A DNA stretch of 64,000 bases. It comes from Xanthomarina maritima. GTDB taxonomy: Bacteria > Bacteroidota > Bacteroidia > Flavobacteriales > Flavobacteriaceae. Within the stretch, counting starts at the first letter, position 1, and each line of letters starts with the position of its first letter. Both the position numbers and the translations under genes were made by a program. The stretch is from the NCBI RefSeq assembly GCF_008084905.1, contig NZ_VSFC01000019.1, positions 70,012 through 134,011 on the forward strand, given 5' to 3'. Below are positions 60,657-64,000 of this stretch, piece after piece. Under the pieces are notes generated by a model. The model saw only the letters and a list, made by a program, of their open reading frames with translations. It did not search any database and was not told the origin of the DNA.

Positions 60657-63600
60657 ATGAGTTTCCATAAATTATGTATTTTCTTTATTGCATTATGTTT
60701 TAATTTAAACATTTTTAGTCAGGAATCTGCTATATATACCAATCATTTGGCAGATTATCAAAAAGCATTAACACTGTATGATAATCAGCAATATGCTGCA
60801 GCTCAATCCTTGTTTACACAAATTTCGAAAACTGCCGAAACAGACTTGTTAGAATCTGATTGTGTCTTCTATATTGCCAATTGTGCTGTGCGTTTAAATC
60901 AGCAAAATGCCGACCAGTTAATGGAAGACTTTGTATACAATTATCCTACAAGTACTAAAAGAAATACGGCTTATGTAGATGTGGCTGAATATTATTTTAA
61001 CAACGGAAAATTTGCTTATGCAAAAAAATGGTACGATAAAGTAGATGAAAATTCTTTGGCTAGAAACGAACGTGAAAAATTTAATTTCAACAACGGTTAT
61101 GTAGCTTTTACAACCAAAGATTATAAAGGTGCCAGAAAATACTTAACACGAGTAGAAAATTCTCAAAAATACGGTTCTCAAGCCAAATACTATATAGGGT
61201 TTATGGCTTATGAAAGTGACGATTATAATCAAGCCAATCAATATTTCGATCAAGTTAGCGATAACGAAAAATACAAGGAAAAACTGTCTTATTATCAAGC
61301 AGATTTAAATTTTAAATTAGGAAAGTTTGAAGAAGCCATCAAATTAGCCAAAGAGCAATTGCCAAATAGCGATAGAAACGAAGTATCCGAACTCAATAAA
61401 ATAATTGGCGAAAGTTATTTTAACCTTGAAAAATATGCCGAAGCCATTCCATATTTAACAGAATATAAGGGTAAACAAGGTAAATGGAACAATACAGATT
61501 ACTACCAATTAGGTTATGCATATTATAAGCAAGCAAATTATGAAAGTGCCATCTCAGAATTTAATAAAATTGTAGATGGAAAAAATGCCGTAGCACAAAA
61601 TGCGTATTATCATTTAGGTGAAAGTTATGTACATTTAAACAAAAAGCAAGAAGCTCTAAATGCGTTTAGGAATGCCTCTCAAATGGATTTCAATTTAAAA
61701 ATTCAGGAAGATGCTTGGTTAAACTATGCCAAAATAAGTTATGAGATAGGAAACCCATACCAATCGGTTCCACAAGTATTAACCAGTTATTTGGATACTT
61801 ATCCAAATACAGCTTATAAAGAAGAAATAGAAACTCTTTTAATAGACTCTTATATTACTTCTAAAAATTATCAAGAAGCTTTAAAATTGCTGAAAGGAAA
61901 GAATAGTTTTGAGAATAAAGTAGCTTATCAAAAAGTGGCTTTCTATAGAGGAATAGAGCTTTATAATGAAGGAAAATATCAGGAAGCCTTAGAGATGTTT
62001 TCCAATTCTTTAAAAGAACCTAGAGATGTTAAATTTACATCTAGAGCTACGTTTTGGAAAGCCGAAACCAACTATAATCTGGCTAATTATGAAGATGCTT
62101 TAATAGGTTTCAAACAATTTCAGCAACAAGCCAATGCATCTGAAACGTCAGAATTTAAAAACCTAAACTATAACTTGGCTTATACATATTTTAAGCAGAA
62201 AAATTATTCGCAAGCCATTCAAAATTTCAATCAGTTTATTGACAATAAACAAGATGATGCCATTCGTTTGAATGATGCCTATTTACGACTTGGAGATGCC
62301 TATTTTGTTTCCAGTCAATATGGAGATGCTATACAAGCCTATGATGAAGCCATTAAAATTAATAAAATAGATTCTGATTATGCGTTTTTTCAGCAAGCCA
62401 TAAGTTATGGTTACGAAGGAAAAGCTTCAAAAAAAATATCAGAATTGGAGGCGTTTCTTCAAAAATATACAAAATCTACTTTACGTGATGATGCCATGTT
62501 CGAGTTGGGAAATTCTTATGTAAAAACCAATGAAGATGTAAAAGCATTAAAGATGTATAATAAACTTCAAGCAGATTACAGCATGAGCACTTTTGTGCCA
62601 AGAGCTATGTTGCGTCAAGGATTAATTCATTATAACAAAAGTGATAATGAACAAGCTTTAAATACGTTTAAGGCTGTGGCCAAAGATTATCCTGGAACTC
62701 CAGAAGCCAATCAGGCAGTTTCAACAGCACGTTTAATTTATATTGATTTAGGTCGTGTAAATGATTATGCAACTTGGGTTAGAACTTTAGATTATGTAGA
62801 AGTGACTGATGCCGATTTGGATAACACCACGTACGAGTCTGCAGAAAAGAAATATTTAGATGGAAAAACAGATGATGCTATCAAGCAATTCAACAGTTAT
62901 TTAAATCAGTTTCCAAAAGGTTTACATGCCTTACAAGCACATTTTTATCTAGCCCAATTATACGATAAAAAAGACTTAAAAAATAATGCTGCTCCACATT
63001 ATCAATTTGTAGCAGATGCCTCTCCAAGTGAGTTTACTGAAGAATCGCTCTTTAAGGTCTCACAAATTTATTTGGAAAACAAACAATGGTTAGAAGCTAT
63101 TCCAATATTAAAACGTTTAGAAGCAGAAGCCAGTTTTCCTCAAAACGTCGTTTTTGCACAATCTAATTTAATGAAAGCCTACTACCAGTTAGAGAAATAT
63201 ACTGAAGCTGTTTCTTATGCTGAAAAAGTATTGAATCAAGGCGTGATCGATTCAAAAATTAAAAGCGATGCACATTTAATTATTGCACGTTCTGCAATAA
63301 AAACAAACAATGAAGAGCGAGCGAAAACAGCTTATGCAGAAGTAGAAAAAACAGCCACAGGAGAAGCAACAGCTGAAGCTTTATATTATCAAGCTTATTT
63401 TAAAAACATGGCTGGAAATTATGAAGCCTCGAATGAAAGTGTTCAGCGTTTAGCTAAAGATTATTCTAGTTACAAATTTTATAGTGCCAAAGGCTTGGTG
63501 CTTATGGCTAATAATTATTACCAACTAGAAGATGCCTTTCAGGCAACATATATTCTGGAGAGTGTGATTGAAAACTTTACTGAATTTCAAGATGTTGTAA

Positions 63601-63680
63601 CTGAAGCTCAAGAAGAGTTAACAAAAATAAAAACTGAAGAAGCAAAAACTAACTCATCTGTTTTACCAGAAGAAGACTAA
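60657..63680 (+). CDS. Large exported TPR protein
   Basis: 1007 residues, with a signal peptide (LCIFFIALCFNLNIFSQ) and then more than 20 TPR-like helix pairs to the C-terminus (recurring A-x-x-Y-x-x-A and LG-x-x-Y patterns such as YYQLGYAYYKQANYESAISE, RLGDAYFVSSQYGDAIQAYD). No enzyme domain. It is predicted to be periplasmic or outer-membrane associated and to act as a protein-interaction scaffold. An outer-membrane receptor-like gene follows after 49 bases, probably in one operon. Confidence 0.9.
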   Translation: MSFHKLCIFFIALCFNLNIFSQESAIYTNHLADYQKALTLYDNQQYAAAQSLFTQISKTAETDLLESDCVFYIANCAVRLNQQNADQLMEDFVYNYPTSTKRNTAYVDVAEYYFNNGKFAYAKKWYDKVDENSLARNEREKFNFNNGYVAFTTKDYKGARKYLTRVENSQKYGSQAKYYIGFMAYESDDYNQANQYFDQVSDNEKYKEKLSYYQADLNFKLGKFEEAIKLAKEQLPNSDRNEVSELNKIIGESYFNLEKYAEAIPYLTEYKGKQGKWNNTDYYQLGYAYYKQANYESAISEFNKIVDGKNAVAQNAYYHLGESYVHLNKKQEALNAFRNASQMDFNLKIQEDAWLNYAKISYEIGNPYQSVPQVLTSYLDTYPNTAYKEEIETLLIDSYITSKNYQEALKLLKGKNSFENKVAYQKVAFYRGIELYNEGKYQEALEMFSNSLKEPRDVKFTSRATFWKAETNYNLANYEDALIGFKQFQQQANASETSEFKNLNYNLAYTYFKQKNYSQAIQNFNQFIDNKQDDAIRLNDAYLRLGDAYFVSSQYGDAIQAYDEAIKINKIDSDYAFFQQAISYGYEGKASKKISELEAFLQKYTKSTLRDDAMFELGNSYVKTNEDVKALKMYNKLQADYSMSTFVPRAMLRQGLIHYNKSDNEQALNTFKAVAKDYPGTPEANQAVSTARLIYIDLGRVNDYATWVRTLDYVEVTDADLDNTTYESAEKKYLDGKTDDAIKQFNSYLNQFPKGLHALQAHFYLAQLYDKKDLKNNAAPHYQFVADASPSEFTEESLFKVSQIYLENKQWLEAIPILKRLEAEASFPQNVVFAQSNLMKAYYQLEKYTEAVSYAEKVLNQGVIDSKIKSDAHLIIARSAIKTNNEERAKTAYAEVEKTATGEATAEALYYQAYFKNMAGNYEASNESVQRLAKDYSSYKFYSAKGLVLMANNYYQLEDAFQATYILESVIENFTEFQDVVTEAQEELTKIKTEEAKTNSSVLPEED

Positions 63681-63729
63681 ACTATATTCATCAACCGTAA
63701 ATCAATAATTATCAATTAAAATAAAATTT

Positions 63730-64000
63730 ATGCGCAAGCACATTCATAATATAAACCTCTTTTTTATTCTTTTAAGTGTTTCCATTACTTGGGCTCAGGA
63801 GAGAGATAACGATACCATAAAAACAGATGTTATTCAAGTAGTGAAACCGTATACGCCAACTATTTCTGATGCCTTTAAAGTAAAAGAAACACCTAATATA
63901 GATGATGATGAAACCACAACTAAAAAAGAGATTCAATACAATATTTTTTCATTTCCTGTAGCTTCAACCTTTACACCTGCAAAAGGAAAAGCAGCTGTTT
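63730..64000 (+). CDS. Start of an outer-membrane, TonB-receptor-like protein (3' end outside the window)
   Basis: ATG at 63730; 90 codons are visible. A signal peptide (NLFFILLSVSITWAQ) is followed by DNDTIKTDVIQVVKPYTPTI and SDAFKVKETPNID, which I recognise as the start of a group of flavobacterial outer-membrane proteins annotated as TonB-dependent receptors. No barrel is visible yet. It lies 49 bases after the TPR gene. Confidence 0.6.
   Translation, partial: MRKHIHNINLFFILLSVSITWAQERDNDTIKTDVIQVVKPYTPTISDAFKVKETPNIDDDETTTKKEIQYNIFSFPVASTFTPAKGKAAV

Noticed and set aside
1-64000. Prophage, integrative element, restriction-modification or CRISPR-Cas system
   Set aside because: No integrase, transposase, tRNA attachment site, nuclease/methylase pair or repeat-spacer array was seen; base composition looks even across the window.

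Overview
The window is AT-rich, gene-dense chromosomal DNA from a member of the Bacteroidetes, most likely a marine-type Flavobacteriaceae. The evidence is the type IX secretion genes porU and porV, promoters of the TAnnTTTG (-7) class with few visible Shine-Dalgarno sequences, many lipoproteins with a Cys after a short signal, flavobacterial families such as DUF6090, a tmRNA with the tag GENNYALAA, and closely packed genes with very low GC. No phage, insertion sequence, CRISPR array or tRNA gene was found.

Layout. 1-4131: end of porU, then porV. 4227-9757: cytidine deaminase, pyruvate dehydrogenase E1-alpha and E2, an M28 peptidase, an SDR enzyme and a DUF3124 lipoprotein. 9871-16731: a CtlX-type hydrolase, a TPR histidine kinase, argS, a membrane protein, trmL and a 48-residue ORF. 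16823-23514 (minus): a complete tryptophan operon, trpE-G-D-C-F-B-A, preceded by a perfect promoter, an 18-residue leader peptide with three consecutive Trp codons and a terminator/antiterminator pair. This is a textbook-shaped ribosome-dependent attenuator, and it is the best regulatory system in the window. Two copies of a dispersed repeat sit inside the operon, one of which supplies the trpF stop codon. 23741-25685: a thiol/sulfur group of a TlpA-like lipoprotein, a second thioredoxin-fold protein and two rhodanese domains. 25691-28108: an HTH protein and several small unknown genes. 28167-28558 (minus): ssrA (tmRNA).

28710-30717: an LKR/alanine-dehydrogenase-type enzyme and an SDR enzyme. 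30720-35259 (minus): six tandem DUF6090 membrane proteins whose first ~47 codons are almost the same while the rest has diverged. 35394-38524 (minus): DUF2809 protein, CreD, a small winged-helix regulator and two membrane proteins. A shared palindrome lies upstream of creD and of the membrane-protein operon and is probably the operator of the winged-helix protein. 38617-42661: DUF1801 protein, kdsA, a small membrane protein, typA and a YgjV-like protein.

42766-59762 is a surface-polysaccharide region. It holds several GT2 glycosyltransferases, a GT-B glycosyltransferase, a Wzx flippase, a DegT/FdtB-type aminotransferase and an FdtA-type ketoisomerase (a 3-amino-3,6-dideoxyhexose route). It also holds a FemAB-like acyltransferase, a kinase-like/methyltransferase fusion next to a sulfatase-fold membrane protein, and an MBOAT + SGNH O-acylation pair with two more membrane proteins. 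59766-64000: ftsE, a 1007-residue TPR protein and the start of a probable outer-membrane receptor-like protein.

Names are from recognition of motifs and family patterns by eye; no database search was run.
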